Shown one piece after another: positions 54,329-63,549 of a stretch of DNA of 64,000 nt (positions are counted from its first letter, which is position 1; each line of letters begins with the position of its first letter). The notes beneath the pieces were generated by a model. The model saw only the letters and a list, made by a program, of their open reading frames with translations, did no database searches and was not told the DNA's origin. Origin of the DNA: Lachnospiraceae bacterium (GTDB taxonomy: Bacteria; Bacillota; Clostridia; Lachnospirales; Lachnospiraceae); contig JAIDHX010000049.1 of the NCBI GenBank assembly GCA_029053015.1, forward strand, positions 1-64,000. The letters run 5' to 3'. The translations under genes and the position numbers were made by a program.

Positions 54329-57001
54329 TTATATTTCCTCCAGCAACTGCTCAAATTCCGTCATGCTCATCAGCACTTTTCTGGGCTTTGTTCCCTCTTC
54401 CTCGCCCACAACGCCATATTCACTTAACTGATCCATAATCCGTGCCGCCCGATTGAAGCCTATTTTAAACATCCTCTGCAGCATACCGATGGAAGCCTTA
54501 TCCTTGTCAATGATAAATCTGCCCGCATCGGCAAAATACTCGTCCAAAGAACCTGCGCCATCACTGCCGGAAGCGCCGCCCTGCCCGCTGCCGCCCATGT
54601 TCTGAATCTTTTCTTCCACATCCGCGGCATACACATTGCCTATCGCCTGATTTTTGAGGAAATCCACCACATCTGACACTTCCCTGTCAGAGACAAAAGC
54701 GCCCTGCACACGTGCCGGCTTTGAGTAGCCCTGCGGATAAAAGAGCATATCGCCTTTCCCCAAAAGCTTTTCAGCGCCGTTCATGTCCAGAATGGTGCGG
54801 GAATCCACACCGCTCGAAACACTGAACGCCACACGGCTTGGCATATTTGCCTTGATAAGTCCTGTGATGACGTCAACGGAAGGCCGCTGCGTCGCAATAA
54901 TCAGATGAATCCCTGCTGCCCTGGCAAGCTGCGCCAGACGGCAGATGGACTCCTCCACCTCTCCCGGGGATACCATCATCAAATCCGCAAGCTCGTCTAC
55001 AATAATCACAATCTGCGGAAGCTTTGACAGCGTTTCATCCCCGTTCTCCCGCATGCTTTCTACTTTTTGATTATAGCCCTTCAAATCACGGACGTTAAAG
55101 TCCGCAAACTTTTTATAGCGGTCAGTCATCTCGGAAACACCCCAGTGGAGCGCGGCCGCCGCCTTCTTCGGATCCGTCACTACCGGAATCAGCAGATGCG
55201 GAATCCCGTTATATACGCTAAGCTCCACCACCTTGGGATCAACCATAATCAGCTTGACGTCGTCAGGGTGGGCCTTATATAAAATGCTCATTATCAATGT
55301 ATTGATACAGACTGATTTACCGGATCCGGTCGCACCTGCAATCAGCATATGGGGCATTTTCGCAATATCCGCCACCACCACCTTGCCGGCAATGTCCTTG
55401 CCTACCGCAAAGGCAAGATTGGACGGGAATTCCTTAAATTCATTCGTCTCCAGCAAATCCCGCAGGGCAACAGCCATATTCTCCTTGTTGGGCACTTCGA
55501 TGCCAATGGCTGCTTTCCCGGGAATCGGCGCTTCTATTCTGATATCTGTTGCCGCAAGATTCAGCTTTATATCATCGGACAAGCCCACTATCTTGCTTAC
55601 CTTTACGCCCTGCTCCGGCTGCAGCTCATACCTTGTCACAGACGGTCCCTGGCTGATATCGGTAATCGTTACTTTAACGCCAAAAGTGGCAAGCGTCTGC
55701 TGAAGCCTCATGGCAGTTTCTTTCAATTCTTTTGCAGAATCACCGCCGCCGCCCTTTCCTTTCTGCAGGCGGGAAAGAGGCGGAAATATGTACTTGCCCG
55801 GAAGCTTTCCCGAAACAGAAGCGTTTTCCGGCGTTATCATATCCTGACTGCTCTCTTTGGGTTTCTCCGGCAGCTTTGCAACCGGACGGCGTATCGCCGC
55901 AGGCTCTGCAGCCGGCGTTTGAACAGGCTGTGTGACAACGGGGCGGACGACAGCAGGCTCCTGCAGTTCTTCCTGCTGATAATCCTCCTCCCAGCTTTCA
56001 CTGCCCATTTCCTCTTCCCTGTAAAATGCCTCTTCCATAGCCGGTACTTCTTCCGGTTCGGGTACAGCGCCGCTGATTCTGATCTCATGCATTTGAGACA
56101 TTTCGGGTTCAGGCTCTATATAATCTTCTTCCGCATTTAATATGATTTCATGCATGTCATCGCGCACACGCTTCTCCTGTACATGTGTCAGCGTTGTGTC
56201 AGCCATGACGCCGCTTACCTTTTTATCCATGCGGAGTATTTTTTCGTTTTCCTTTTCCTCCGCTTTAAGCCGCTTCTCCTCAAGCCGCTTTGCCCTGTCT
56301 TCTTCCCTGCGCTGCCGCTCCTCTTCTATATCGGAGCGCCGCAGCCTTGCCTGTTCGCGCCGCCTCTCTGCGTCCTCTCTGGACAGTTCCGCCACGCGCC
56401 TGCCGCCGTTTTTCATGCTGTTTACTAAGGAACGCTCCGTGAGGAGCACAAGGCTTATCAGGGATAAAATAATCACGACGAGAACCGTTCCCAGCGTATC
56501 CAGCAAATGATAACACAGATAAGCAATGCTTCCCGCTATGATGCCGCCGCCCCTTCTCGCCTCGCTGTCGTACTTGTAAAGCTCGGCAAGGCTGTAGCTT
56601 TCCATATGCAGGGCATATCCTGATATCAGTTCGCAGATAACGCCGGCCATCAAAAACAACACTATTCCCGCTGCAATTTTTCTGGTCGCTGCCGGACTGC
56701 CTCCATTGGCAGACCAGAACGCAGCCCCTAAAAAAGCGGCGATTGCCGCCACATATGCCAAAGTGCCAAACAGCCCGAACAAGACACTGCTGATTCCGTT
56801 TCCGACTGTTCCTAACACGCCGAAATTGCACAAAAACAGAATCACAGCCGCCGCAAACAACAGAATAAGCACCACCTCATGAAAAAGGGCGCTATCCTGT
56901 TCCGAGTATCCTTTACCTGCGTTTGCATTTGTATTTGTCTTTCCTCTTGTGGAACTTTGTCCTGAGGATGAAGTCTTTTTTCCTTTATTATTCGCCGCCA
57001 T
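54329..57001 (-). CDS. DNA translocase FtsK/SpoIIIE
   Basis: An 890-residue translocase that pumps chromosomal DNA through the division or sporulation septum. Four to five N-terminal membrane helices (about 40-195) are followed by a charged helical linker rich in Arg/Glu (200-290) and an acidic/Pro-rich linker to about 390. The motor has Walker [14 protein letters not shown] and Walker [15 protein letters not shown]-terminal winged-helix gamma domain ([23 protein letters not shown]) recognises KOPS/SRS. It is longer than Bacillus SpoIIIE because of the linker. Whether it is the cell-division or sporulation paralogue cannot be told. A near-consensus promoter lies upstream. Confidence 0.96.
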   Translation of the reverse strand: MAANNKGKKTSSSGQSSTRGKTNTNANAGKGYSEQDSALFHEVVLILLFAAAVILFLCNFGVLGTVGNGISSVLFGLFGTLAYVAAIAAFLGAAFWSANGGSPAATRKIAAGIVLFLMAGVICELISGYALHMESYSLAELYKYDSEARRGGGIIAGSIAYLCYHLLDTLGTVLVVIILSLISLVLLTERSLVNSMKNGGRRVAELSREDAERRREQARLRRSDIEEERQRREEDRAKRLEEKRLKAEEKENEKILRMDKKVSGVMADTTLTHVQEKRVRDDMHEIILNAEEDYIEPEPEMSQMHEIRISGAVPEPEEVPAMEEAFYREEEMGSESWEEDYQQEELQEPAVVRPVVTQPVQTPAAEPAAIRRPVAKLPEKPKESSQDMITPENASVSGKLPGKYIFPPLSRLQKGKGGGGDSAKELKETAMRLQQTLATFGVKVTITDISQGPSVTRYELQPEQGVKVSKIVGLSDDIKLNLAATDIRIEAPIPGKAAIGIEVPNKENMAVALRDLLETNEFKEFPSNLAFAVGKDIAGKVVVADIAKMPHMLIAGATGSGKSVCINTLIMSILYKAHPDDVKLIMVDPKVVELSVYNGIPHLLIPVVTDPKKAAAALHWGVSEMTDRYKKFADFNVRDLKGYNQKVESMRENGDETLSKLPQIVIIVDELADLMMVSPGEVEESICRLAQLARAAGIHLIIATQRPSVDVITGLIKANMPSRVAFSVSSGVDSRTILDMNGAEKLLGKGDMLFYPQGYSKPARVQGAFVSDREVSDVVDFLKNQAIGNVYAADVEEKIQNMGGSGQGGASGSDGAGSLDEYFADAGRFIIDKDKASIGMLQRMFKIGFNRAARIMDQLSEYGVVGEEEGTKPRKVLMSMTEFEQLLEEI

Positions 57002-57072
57002 CGCTCTATACTCCCGATTTATACGGTTATTTTTTCTACCTTATTGTAATGCCAAAAATGGCAACCTTAATC

Positions 57073-57101
57073 ATTATATCATTTTTCCCCGTTCTTGTCA
57101 T
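57073..57101 (-). promoter_or_regulatory. Sigma-A promoter for the ftsK-fhs-folD run
   Basis: Minus-strand ATGACA (57096-57101), 17 bases and a perfect TATAAT (57073-57078), within the 110-base gap between tepA and ftsK. A small TGCCA/TGGCA hairpin lies in the leader, about 10 bases downstream of the -10. Confidence 0.78.
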
Positions 57102-57111
57102 CATGTACAAT

Positions 57112-57843
57112 TTAGTTTTTATTTTCTTTGTTTTTGTTTTCCACATTCCCTATCAGTTCATGCAGCTTCGCCATTGCCGCGCTGATGCCTCCAACCGCAT
57201 CGATAATCCCTTCGTTCACCGTCTCCTGCCCCACAAGAATGGTTCCTACATCCTTGGTCAGCACACCGGTTTCCATCATAAGCGCCTCCAGCCGCTGCTT
57301 CTTTATCCCGCAGTGACTGCACACAAAGCCGGTAATTCGGTCCTGTATCTGCTTGAAATAATCAAAAGTCTGCGGAACGCCAATCACCATGCCGTTCATT
57401 CTGACAGGATGAATGACCATGGTTCCGGTGGGCACAATATAAGAATAATCCGTGCTGACAGCTATGGGAACGCCAATGGAATGGCTGCCGCCGAGCACAA
57501 GCGAAACCGTCGGCTTTGACAGGGACGAAAGCATTTCGGCAATGGCAAGCCCGGCCTCCACATCGCCTCCCATTGTATTGAGAAGCACCATAACGCCTTT
57601 GATTTCTTCGCTGTCCTCTATCGCCGCAAGCTGGGGCAGGATATGCTCATACTTTGTCGTCTTGGCAGAACTGTTTAAGTTGTCATGACCCTCTATTTCA
57701 CCGATAATGGTAATCAGGTGCACGTTCTGCTTTTCCTTATTTTTGTCTAAAAGCACCTGTCCCGTCTGTTCTATGCGGGCATCTTTGTATTTTTCTTCTT
57801 CCCGCTTTTCTTCGTTTTTCTTTTCTGTTTTTTCCTCCTTCAT
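57112..57843 (-). CDS. ClpP-fold serine protease, TepA-like
   Basis: A 243-residue cytosolic protein of the ClpP/crotonase superfamily, TepA (translocation-enhancing) type. A highly charged 30-residue N terminus precedes the fold. The probable nucleophile is Ser122 in GGSHSIGVP, and His145 lies in MVIHPVR. NTMGGDVEAGLAIAEML is the usual substrate-strand helix. In Bacillus, TepA was linked to protein export and degradation of small acid-soluble spore proteins. GAAGGAGG precedes the ATG. The gene lies behind a strong terminator, so it should have its own promoter, which I could not place with confidence. Confidence 0.88.
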   Translation of the reverse strand: MKEEKTEKKNEEKREEEKYKDARIEQTGQVLLDKNKEKQNVHLITIIGEIEGHDNLNSSAKTTKYEHILPQLAAIEDSEEIKGVMVLLNTMGGDVEAGLAIAEMLSSLSKPTVSLVLGGSHSIGVPIAVSTDYSYIVPTGTMVIHPVRMNGMVIGVPQTFDYFKQIQDRITGFVCSHCGIKKQRLEALMMETGVLTKDVGTILVGQETVNEGIIDAVGGISAAMAKLHELIGNVENKNKENKN

Positions 57844-57856
57844 CGGAATCCTCCTT

Positions 57857-57937
57857 CAAAGTTTGGTTGCATGTCAGGCAAAACAATAAAAGTAAGGAAC
57901 CGCAATGCAGTTCCTTACTATTGTGCTCCAAACTTTG
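57857..57937. repeat. 10-bp inverted repeat flanking the tepA-upstream terminator
   Basis: CAAAGTTTGG (57857-57866) and its exact complement CCAAACTTTG (57928-57937) bracket the terminator hairpin. On the minus strand the second-transcribed arm runs straight into the tepA ribosome site. The nested arms could form a long cruciform, an operator pair, or a leader fold that sequesters translation signals. Confidence 0.5.
57891..57919 (-). terminator. Intrinsic terminator after the 57968-60040 gene
   Basis: AGTAAGGAAC and GTTCCTTACT form a ten-pair perfect stem that extends inward by further pairs including one G-U. On the minus strand it is followed by TTTTATTGTTTTG. It ends the transcript of the large membrane protein gene and separates it from tepA. 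Confidence 0.88.
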
Positions 57938-57967
57938 CGTTTCATACAAAAGAGCCGATTCCTGTAT

Positions 57968-60040
57968 TTAAATATCAAAATCATCAAATTCCGGAATATC
58001 TATATCAAAATCCATTTTATCAGGCGACAATTCTGTCCGGTAATTCATCGTTTTGGGAACATGCTTTTTGGGAAGCGGCAATGGATTCTCGATATAATTT
58101 TGCTTTTTCCCTTCCGCCTTTTCCTGCACAGGAGACACAGCCGCCACCGCTGCTTTTTCCTCTTTGGCAGCTTTAGCCGGTTTTTCTTTGGCCTTCTTTT
58201 CCTTCGCCTTCTTCTCTTTTTCTTTCTTTTCTTTTTCCTTTGCCTTTTTTGCTTCCGCCTTCTTGCCGGCAGACTTTCCAGTCTCACTGTTTTGCTTTGC
58301 TGCCGCATCATCTCCTGCAAACAGCGCCCATAAGGAATCCTGGTCGCCCTGGTTCATGCCTTCTCCATACTCTGAATTGTAGCTCATCTGACTCGCACCG
58401 CCTTCTGTTTGATTTTGTTCTGCAATTGACTGCTGTACTGCTTCCCTTTGCCCCTCTGTATCCTGTGTATCCTGCCTGCTTGGGCCATTCTCCGGTCCCC
58501 ACAGGACATTCACTCCATACTGTATATATTCCGCCTCCGGCTCTGCTGCAGCCTCTGTCCCTGCTGCCGCCTTCTCTTCCCGGGGCTGTTCTTGTGTGAC
58601 TGCTTCTGACGGTTTCTGCTCTTCCGGCTGCTCTTTTGCTAACGCTTCTAACAGCGTCTGTTCTTCCGGCTGCTCTTTCGCTAATGCTCCTAACAGCAGC
58701 TGTTCTTCCGGCTGCTCTTTTCCCTCTGCTTCTGACGGATTTTCTTCTGTGCCCGTTTCTGATTCTGCATCATCTTCCTGCCCTTCTGCATCTGCCGTCT
58801 TACAGAACGCTGCCTGCAGCCCTGTGCCTGCCAGCAGAAGTGCCGCTGTCATCAGCATGTACTCACAATCCATACTCTCTGCGCAGAAACCACCGATATA
58901 CAGTGCTGCTGCTGCCACGGCAAAAAACAACCACGGCATCTGTACTTCTTCCTTCCGGCGGATAAAAAAGGCAAGGACACCAATCAGCATCAAAAAGGCT
59001 ACCGCCACTAATATCCACGCTTCTAAAAGCGTTCCGGCTTTCAAAATTGCGGGAACAGCGCTGATTTCCTTGTGGGAAAACAGGATTCCCCATATAGTAA
59101 ACACTTCCTGAATACCCGCGCCGTTCTGCATGGCATCCATAGACAACAGTAAAACAAAAGTACCAAAGGCAAAAAGCACGACCAGCAAAAGCTGTAACAG
59201 CGCCCTGCCTAATCTCTTCCCGTTTGATGGCGTATCCTCTTCCGAAACTTCCCCGTTTAGAAAAGGAAGGAAAAGAGCGGGTATTAAAAATAAAACTCCT
59301 GTCACATCCAGATAGGCCAGTACACCGATACCCACGCCTGTAAGCGTCGTCTGCAGCCACGCATGCCATTTAAAAGGCTCCTTTCGAACCTGCCTTCTGC
59401 ACATGCGCCCTATCATCAAGAGTACAATACCGCACAACAGCATGTACAGCATCTTCGGGGAATACAATAAGCCTTCCCATATACTGGCAGGTATAAGCAT
59501 CAGACCGCCAAATAAAACCAGCGCAGCCGTGCGTCCCGAAAGTCTTTTAATCGCCAGATACCATACAATGGCGGCAAGCATCTGTAAGCATATCTGTAAT
59601 ATAATGCCTGCCATAAAGTGATTGCCCGTAAGCAGAAACAGCCCTCTGAGCAGCAGCACATAAAAATACTGCGCGCCATGTGCCAGCGTGGTGACCGGAC
59701 TGCCGTTTACCATGGCTGTCTCAAAATAAGCGACATGTTCCGTGCCCCTGCCGATAAAATAGATACGCAGAAACACGCCTGTGGCAAACAAAAGGACAAA
59801 AAGCAGCGCCTCCCAGAGCACAGGAACCGGGCGCTTCAGCAGATTCGCCATTTTCCGAATCTGTATAAAGACTGCCGTCACCAGTGCAAAGGACAAAAAC
59901 ACAATGCCAAACTGTATGTAATGATTTGTCACATGAGGCGCCTGTAATACATCGTACAGGGCTTTCGCATAGCCTAAAAAAACAGCCAGTGCATAAAATG
60001 CCCATAAACAGACGCCAACCCAATTTTTCTTGTAAGTCAT
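57968..60040 (-). CDS. Polytopic membrane protein, glycosyltransferase-39-like, with long charged tail
   Basis: A 690-residue protein. Residues 1-420 contain about 12 membrane helices; the layout, with an early extracellular loop (FIGRGTEHVAYFETAMVNG), resembles GT-C family (GT39/ArnT-like) glycosyltransferases, though I cannot locate a sure DE/DD catalytic pair. From about 420 the protein is hydrophilic: an acidic stretch, then 14-residue repeats of the type EQTLLEALAKEQPE. A Lys/Glu/Ala-rich run (about 580-640) and an acidic end (DFDIDIPEFDDFDI) follow. The tail is probably cytosolic and disordered. AAAGGAG precedes the ATG; the gene follows a GT2 gene by 21 bases. Confidence 0.65.
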   Translation of the reverse strand: MTYKKNWVGVCLWAFYALAVFLGYAKALYDVLQAPHVTNHYIQFGIVFLSFALVTAVFIQIRKMANLLKRPVPVLWEALLFVLLFATGVFLRIYFIGRGTEHVAYFETAMVNGSPVTTLAHGAQYFYVLLLRGLFLLTGNHFMAGIILQICLQMLAAIVWYLAIKRLSGRTAALVLFGGLMLIPASIWEGLLYSPKMLYMLLCGIVLLMIGRMCRRQVRKEPFKWHAWLQTTLTGVGIGVLAYLDVTGVLFLIPALFLPFLNGEVSEEDTPSNGKRLGRALLQLLLVVLFAFGTFVLLLSMDAMQNGAGIQEVFTIWGILFSHKEISAVPAILKAGTLLEAWILVAVAFLMLIGVLAFFIRRKEEVQMPWLFFAVAAAALYIGGFCAESMDCEYMLMTAALLLAGTGLQAAFCKTADAEGQEDDAESETGTEENPSEAEGKEQPEEQLLLGALAKEQPEEQTLLEALAKEQPEEQKPSEAVTQEQPREEKAAAGTEAAAEPEAEYIQYGVNVLWGPENGPSRQDTQDTEGQREAVQQSIAEQNQTEGGASQMSYNSEYGEGMNQGDQDSLWALFAGDDAAAKQNSETGKSAGKKAEAKKAKEKEKKEKEKKAKEKKAKEKPAKAAKEEKAAVAAVSPVQEKAEGKKQNYIENPLPLPKKHVPKTMNYRTELSPDKMDFDIDIPEFDDFDI
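58579..58731. repeat. 42-base tandem repeats in the membrane-protein tail
   Basis: About three and a half units of 42 bases; the CTTCCGGCTG element recurs at 58621, 58663 and 58705. Each unit encodes 14 residues ending KEQPE. The unit near 58579 is diverged. Copy number could vary between strains without breaking the frame. Confidence 0.75.
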
Positions 60041-60061
60041 TCCGGCTCCTTTTACTGTACA

Positions 60062-61000
60062 CTACAATATCTTTTCAATATTGTAACGCGGTCGGTGTTT
60101 TACTTCCATGTATATTTTACCAATGTACTGCCCCACCAGCCCAATCGCCAAAAGCTGGACGCCGCCTATAAACCAGACAGACAAAATAAGAGAAGTCCAG
60201 CCCGGTACCACATTGCCTGTAAAATAAGAGATAAAGGCATAAACTGCAGCAAGCACAGAGCCTATTACCATAAGGATTCCCAACGCAGTAATCAGGTTAA
60301 TTGGTTTTATGGAAAAAGAGGTAATACCGTTAAAAGCAAGCGCCAGCATTTTCTTTAGCGGATACTTGGATTTTCCTGCCGCACGCTCCCTGCGTTCATA
60401 ATAGACGGAGTCCGTCTCATAACCGATTAAAGGAACCATGCCCCGCAGGAATAAATTGCTCTCCCCATACTGGGAAAACTGCTCTACCGCACGCCTGCTC
60501 ATCAGTCTGAAATCTGCATGATTATATATGGTTTTTACGCCCATGAGGGACATAAAACGGTAAAATCCCTGCGCCGTGGTGCGCTTCAGAAAAGAATCAG
60601 TGCTTCTGCCGCTCCGCACGCCGTAAACGATATCCTTTCCCTCATGGAATTTATCCATCATTTCTTCAATGACATTGACATCATCCTGTAAATCCGCATC
60701 AATGGAAACCGTAACATCAGACATATCCATTGCCGTAAGCAGTCCCGCCGTAAGCGCGTTCTGGTGCCCTACATTACCGGCAAGTTTGAGCCCGCGTATT
60801 TGACTATGCTTCGCATGTTCTTTTTCAATAAGCTCCCACGTTCTGTCCCTGCTCCCGTCGTTGACAAAAAGAATAAAGCTGTCCTCTGCAATCTTTTCCT
60901 TTTCAATCAGCGCATCCAGCACACCCCGCAGAGTGTCCGACGTAAGTGGAAGCACTTCCTCTTCATTATAACAGGGAACCACGATTGCCAGTTTATCCAT
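60062..61000 (-). CDS. Family 2 glycosyltransferase, polyprenyl-phosphate type (GtrB/DPM1-like)
   Basis: A 312-residue enzyme. The N-terminal GT-A fold begins VVPCYNEEEVLPLT, with metal/sugar motif DADLQDD and FVNDGSRDRTWE. Two C-terminal membrane helices (about 230-300) are typical of GtrB-like transferases that put a sugar on undecaprenyl phosphate. The next gene encodes a GT-C-like membrane protein, which could use that lipid-linked sugar; this pairing is inference. ATG 60998-61000 has GGGG upstream; the longer frame overlaps the preceding stop. Confidence 0.9.
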   Translation of the reverse strand: MDKLAIVVPCYNEEEVLPLTSDTLRGVLDALIEKEKIAEDSFILFVNDGSRDRTWELIEKEHAKHSQIRGLKLAGNVGHQNALTAGLLTAMDMSDVTVSIDADLQDDVNVIEEMMDKFHEGKDIVYGVRSGRSTDSFLKRTTAQGFYRFMSLMGVKTIYNHADFRLMSRRAVEQFSQYGESNLFLRGMVPLIGYETDSVYYERRERAAGKSKYPLKKMLALAFNGITSFSIKPINLITALGILMVIGSVLAAVYAFISYFTGNVVPGWTSLILSVWFIGGVQLLAIGLVGQYIGKIYMEVKHRPRYNIEKIL

Positions 61001-61011
61001 TTTACACCCCA

Positions 61012-62283
61012 TTAAATGCAGGCAAGCGCCTGCTCCAAATCCGCAATAATGTCCTCTATATGCTCAAGCCCAACGGAAAAACGAATCAAATCCGGTGCAA
61101 CTCCTGCTTCTAGAAGCTGCTCATCCGTCATCTGTCGGTGCGTATGGCTTGCCGGATGCAGTACGCAGGTCCTTGCGTCCGCCACATGCGTCACAATCGC
61201 CGCAAGCTTAAAATGATCCATCATATCACTGGCTGCTTTCCTGCCGCCCTTCAACCCAAAACTGATAACGCCGCAGGAACCGTTCGGCATATATTTCTTC
61301 GCGAGTTCATGGTATTTATTTCCTTTCAATCCCGGATAATTGACCCATGCCACCTTCGGATGCTTTTCCAGATATTCAGCAACCGCCTGCGCATTGGCAC
61401 AATGTCTTTCCATACGAAGAGGCAGCGTCTCCAGCCCGACATTCAAAAGAAACGCATTCTGCGGCGACTGAATGGAACCCAAATCCCGCATAAGCTGCAC
61501 TGTCGCCTTGGTTATGTAAGCTCCCTTTTGAAACCGCTCCGTATAGACAACGCCATGATAGGATTCGTCCGGCTTACAGAGCCCGGGGTATTTGTCCGGA
61601 TACCGCGTCCAGTCAAAATTGCCGGAGTCCACAATAGCGCCTCCTACCGTCATGGCATGTCCGTCCATGTATTTGGTGGTAGAATGTGTCACGATATCCG
61701 CGCCCCACTGAAAAGGATTGCAGTTGATTGGCGTTGCAAACGTATTGTCCACGATAAGAGGAACTCCGTGTCTGTGCGCAATTTTGGCAATGCGCTCAAT
61801 ATCCAGAACCACTAACGCCGGATTTGCCACCGTTTCCGCCAGCACGCACTTTGTATTATCACGAAACGCAGCGTCAAACTCCTCGTCGGGCGCGTCCGGA
61901 TTGATTACCGTACATTCAATTCCCATCTTTTTCATGGTAACGGCGACAAGGTTAAAAGTGCCTCCGTATACGGTGGAAGAAAGTATGACATGGTCGCCCG
62001 TCTCACAGATATTAAATATGGCATAATAGTTGGCCGCCTGCCCTGAACTGGTCAGCATCGCTGCCACACCGCCCTCCAGCTCACAGATTTTTGCCGCGAC
62101 ACAGTCGTTCGTCGGATTCTGCAGTCTGGTATAAAAATAGCCGCTCTCCTCCAAATCAAACAGCTTTCCCATCTGTTCAGAGGTCTCGTATTTGAAGGTC
62201 GTTGACTGGTAAATCGGAAGCACCCTCGGCTCTCCTTTTTTCGGCTGCCAGCCCGCCTGTACACAAATCGTCTCTTTTCTCAT
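61012..62283 (-). CDS. O-acetylhomoserine sulfhydrylase (aminocarboxypropyltransferase)
   Basis: A 423-residue PLP enzyme of the Cys/Met metabolism family, making homocysteine from O-acetylhomoserine and sulfide. The MetY/Met17-type features are FYTRLQNPTNDCVAAKI, the pyridoxal lysine in THSTTKYMDGHAM, and the C-terminal SHTHRQMTDEQL and IRFSVGLEHIEDI blocks. Length is normal for MetY and longer than cystathionine lyases. GAGGA precedes the ATG. The 39-base gap to yebC leaves no room for a SAM riboswitch or T-box. Confidence 0.95.
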   Translation of the reverse strand: MRKETICVQAGWQPKKGEPRVLPIYQSTTFKYETSEQMGKLFDLEESGYFYTRLQNPTNDCVAAKICELEGGVAAMLTSSGQAANYYAIFNICETGDHVILSSTVYGGTFNLVAVTMKKMGIECTVINPDAPDEEFDAAFRDNTKCVLAETVANPALVVLDIERIAKIAHRHGVPLIVDNTFATPINCNPFQWGADIVTHSTTKYMDGHAMTVGGAIVDSGNFDWTRYPDKYPGLCKPDESYHGVVYTERFQKGAYITKATVQLMRDLGSIQSPQNAFLLNVGLETLPLRMERHCANAQAVAEYLEKHPKVAWVNYPGLKGNKYHELAKKYMPNGSCGVISFGLKGGRKAASDMMDHFKLAAIVTHVADARTCVLHPASHTHRQMTDEQLLEAGVAPDLIRFSVGLEHIEDIIADLEQALACI

Positions 62284-62322
62284 TGTATCCTCATGCCTTT
62301 TCTTTTTTGTCCAAAATACAGC

Positions 62323-63051
62323 TTAATCGTCCCAGTTGTGATACACTGCCTGTACATCGTCATCATCTTCCAAAAGATCCAATGTCCTCTGCAGGTTTTT
62401 GACTGCTGTTTCATCTTCCAGCTTTACATAATTCTGGGGAATCATGGTAACCTCTGCACTCATCATAGGAATCCCTGCCTCCTCAAGCGCTTTCCTGACC
62501 TCCTCAAAGGAATCCGGATCTGTCAGCACTTCATAGCTGTCCTCTTCCTCCGAAAAATCCTCTGCTCCGGCGTCAAGCACCTGCATCATCAGCTCATCTG
62601 CGTCGGTTTCATATTCCTCTTTATCAATGATAATCTGTCCCTTCTTATCGAACATAAAAGAAACGCAGCCCGGCGTTCCCACATTGCCCTGTCCCTTTGT
62701 AAAAGCGCTTCTGACGTTTGCCGCCGTGCGGTTCTTGTTGTCAGTCAGCGCATCCACGATAATGGCGATACCGTTAGGTCCATAGCCTTCATATGTAACA
62801 TACTCATAATTTACATTGCCAACGTCTCCGGCTGCCTTTTTGATCCCTCTCTCGATGGTATCGTTGGGCATATTGTTGGATTTTGCTTTTGCAATCACCT
62901 GTGCCAGCTTGAAGTTATTGGCCGGATCCGGACCGCCCTCTTTTACTGCAACTGCAATTTCCCTGCCGATTATAGTGAAAATTTTGCCCTTGGCAGCGTC
63001 ATTTTTCTCCTTTTTATGCTTAATATTCGCAAATTTTGAATGTCCTGACAT
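62323..63051 (-). CDS. YebC/PmpR-family DNA-binding regulator or translation factor
   Basis: A 242-residue protein of the YebC family. [20 protein letters not shown] at the start and [17 protein letters not shown] in the middle are diagnostic. Members are described as transcription regulators and, more recently, as factors helping ribosomes through proline-rich stretches; which applies here is unknown. GAGGAGAG precedes the ATG and a clear promoter lies upstream. Confidence 0.95.
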   Translation of the reverse strand: MSGHSKFANIKHKKEKNDAAKGKIFTIIGREIAVAVKEGGPDPANNFKLAQVIAKAKSNNMPNDTIERGIKKAAGDVGNVNYEYVTYEGYGPNGIAIIVDALTDNKNRTAANVRSAFTKGQGNVGTPGCVSFMFDKKGQIIIDKEEYETDADELMMQVLDAGAEDFSEEEDSYEVLTDPDSFEEVRKALEEAGIPMMSAEVTMIPQNYVKLEDETAVKNLQRTLDLLEDDDDVQAVYHNWDD

Positions 63052-63082
63052 AATATCTCTCCTCTTGTGTTATTATAAATAA

Positions 63083-63111
63083 AATATATCATTTACAGCC
63101 CTGTTCGTCAA
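63083..63111 (-). promoter_or_regulatory. Sigma-A promoter for yebC
   Basis: Minus-strand TTGACG (63106-63111), exactly 17 bases and TATATT (63083-63088), in the 74-base gap between mazF and yebC. The leader is about 25 bases. Confidence 0.78.
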
Positions 63112-63125
63112 GTTTGGCGTTCCTT

Positions 63126-63467
63126 TTATGTATCAAGCTCCAAGCTAACCATCAAGGCTCTGTTTACACGCTGCATGATTTGGGAATCCAAATGGCATAC
63201 CTTGTCTTTTAAACGTTTTTTGTCTATTGTCCGAAGCTGCTCCAGCAGAATGACGGAATCCTTATCCATATCGTACAGCTCTGTGGACAGTTCAATATGG
63301 GTCGGCAGCTTTGCCTTATTCATTTTGGAGGTTATGGCTGCACAGATTACCGTAGGGCTGTGCTTGTTTCCCACGTCATTCTGCACAATCAGCACCGGTC
63401 TGATGCCTCCCTGCTCAGAACCCACTACAGGTCTTAAATCTGCATAATATACATCTCCTCGTTTCAT
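63126..63467 (-). CDS. MazF/NdoA-type endoribonuclease without adjacent antitoxin
   Basis: A 113-residue toxin-fold RNase of the PemK/MazF family. [20 protein letters not shown], the catalytic arginine in [10 protein letters not shown] and the threonine/serine in AAITSKMNK are all present. In Bacillus the homologue NdoA cleaves mRNA at UACAU and is held by the antitoxin NdoAI encoded between alr and ndoA. Here the 82-base gap to alr has no room for such a gene. ATG 63465-63467 has AAGGG at a good distance; the ATG three codons earlier lies too close to it. It ends 74 bases before yebC. Confidence 0.92.
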   Translation of the reverse strand: MKRGDVYYADLRPVVGSEQGGIRPVLIVQNDVGNKHSPTVICAAITSKMNKAKLPTHIELSTELYDMDKDSVILLEQLRTIDKKRLKDKVCHLDSQIMQRVNRALMVSLELDT

Positions 63468-63549
63468 AACACGCATCCCTTCTTACACCGTTTTTGACGG
63501 CTTATCTGGTAATAGTATTGCCAGCTTATCCGAAGGTATTCAAAAAAGT

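Noticed and set aside
62284..62322. SAM riboswitch or T-box before the O-acetylhomoserine sulfhydrylase
   Set aside because: The gap is 39 bases, too short for either, and shows only a ribosome site.
63477..63549. Possible antitoxin gene between alr and mazF
   Set aside because: Only 73 to 82 bases are available and no frame with a ribosome site is present.
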